Origin: JACVRW01 sp963808545 | GTDB lineage: Bacteria; Actinomycetota; Thermoleophilia; Solirubrobacterales; Thermoleophilaceae | Reading direction: 5' to 3' | DNA length: 64,000 nucleotides | Assembly: GCA_963808545.1 (NCBI GenBank) | Contig: CAWEGB010000008.1 | Location: forward strand, 744,001-808,000 | In this document: positions 63,544 to 64,000 of the stretch, piece by piece | Layout of the letters: each line of letters starts with the position of its first letter | Position numbering within the stretch: position 1 is the stretch's first letter | The notes under the pieces: model-generated | The model's database searches: none | The model's input: the letters and a program-made list of their open reading frames with translations, nothing else | Told to the model about the DNA's origin: nothing | Translations under genes and position numbers: made by a program

Positions 63544-64000
63544 CTAGCCAGGCCGCTCGATGACGGCGACAAAAGCCGCCTGGCGCCACGGAGCCGGCGC
63601 GAGCTGCAAACGCCGGCTGAGGCGCATGGCGGCCAGGGCCGCCAGAGAAGCGAGAAGAGCGAAAAACAAGCCGAAACCGAAGCCGCTGCCGCCGGCCTGG
63701 CCCGCACCCGAACCCGGCGCCGGGCTAGGCGGGACAGGCTCAGTAGACCCGCCAGGCGAGCCCGCACCGGGCAGCGGGATCGACCGCACCGCAACACCAG
63801 ACGGCGCATAACCGAGCGAACTCGCGCTCGCGGCCGGCGTGCCCAGCCAACCGGCGGCCGGGCCACCGGGGCGGGTAGCCGCGGGGCCATTGCCGGCGCC
63901 GGCGCCGGGTCGCGCAGCGAGCTCGCCGAACGGGACAGCGGGCGCCGGTGTGGCCGGGGTCACGGGGGCTGCCGGGGCCGTCTGGGGCGTGGGCGGCGGC
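63544..64000 (-). CDS. C-terminal part of a Pro/Ala-rich surface protein
   Basis: The frame is open to the right edge, so only the last 152 codons are seen. It is a long Pro/Ala/Gly/Ser-rich stretch (TPATPAPAVPFGELAARPG), then a transmembrane helix (FGLFFALLASLAALAAM), a basic patch and the tail LQLAPAPWRQAAFVAVIERPG-type end (last residues FVAVIERPG). Such a helix-plus-tail is a recurring anchor in surface proteins of this bacterial group, from memory. It is upstream of the peptidoglycan-binding gene on the same strand. Confidence 0.65.
   Translation of the reverse strand, partial: PPPTPQTAPAAPVTPATPAPAVPFGELAARPGAGAGNGPAATRPGGPAAGWLGTPAASASSLGYAPSGVAVRSIPLPGAGSPGGSTEPVPPSPAPGSGAGQAGGSGFGFGLFFALLASLAALAAMRLSRRLQLAPAPWRQAAFVAVIERPG

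Overview
The window is a 64 kb stretch of a high-GC, gene-dense actinobacterial chromosome. It most likely comes from the class Thermoleophilia, near Solirubrobacterales. This assignment is inferred from the gene order (comEA-comEC-holA near rpsT and lepA; rplU-rpmA-obgE-proB-proA-nadD-rsfS; mreBCD-mrdA-rodA-rng), actinobacterial Tat/lipoprotein signals, tRNA-linked PD-(D/E)XK genes, and a C-terminal WRQAAFVAVIERPG-like tail on the surface protein at the right edge. There is no rRNA, no CRISPR array and no recognisable insertion sequence.

Layout, left to right. 1-5.1 kb: ferritin-like lipoprotein, methyltransferase, alpha/beta hydrolase, lepA, SnoaL-like protein, second ferritin-like protein. 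5.1-12.8 kb: murJ (apparently frameshifted near its 3' end), rpsT, an aldehyde dehydrogenase, and the leftward comEA-comEC-holA competence/replication run. 12.8-20.5 kb: acylphosphatase; a rightward arginine-type pair (dimethylarginine-hydrolase-like, carbamoylase-like); then a leftward run of leuS, a membrane protein, a LOG-like protein and a basic amino acid decarboxylase. 20.6-26.8 kb: epoxide-hydrolase-like gene, a complete molybdate operon (HTH-TOBE regulator, modA, modB, modC, Mop), ltrA, and a DUF47/PhoU-like gene behind a Pho-box-like direct repeat. 26.8-27.5 kb: a tRNA-Ala with an irregular anticodon arm, preceded by a decayed PD-(D/E)XK endonuclease gene. 27.5-35.5 kb: a conserved leftward run rplU-rpmA-DUF1028-obgE-lipoprotein-proB-MATE-proA-nadD-rsfS. 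35.5-47 kb: accessory metabolism (EamA, cupin, metallophosphoesterase, GlpQ-like phosphodiesterase, GH6, MFS pump with MarR regulator, PQQ-type dehydrogenase, a broken VOC gene, YdeI-like, class V aminotransferase, SBP56, DUF1428). 47-61.3 kb: cell shape and housekeeping (mreB, mreC, mreD, mrdA, rodA, rng; then valS, folC, a GNAT, a tiny membrane protein, a zinc-ribbon protein, ndk, maf). 61.3-64 kb: an MBL-fold hydrolase and then a surface/regulatory run: a Pro-rich anchored protein (partial), a peptidoglycan-binding-domain protein and a serine-recombinase-fold protein that has lost its catalytic residues.

Many neighbours overlap by 1-4 bases (ATGA or TGATG junctions), so most leftward runs look like translationally coupled operons. 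Apart from the tRNA/pseudogene region there is no gene-free stretch above about 300 bases. The points most worth attention are the decayed endonuclease fused by position to a damaged-looking tRNA-Ala, the catalytically stripped resolvase coupled to surface-protein genes, the murJ frameshift, and three genes whose conserved N-termini have no ATG/GTG/TTG but do have a CTG. Because several features are indels, assembly error must be kept in mind. All calls are from reading the sequence; no database search was run.
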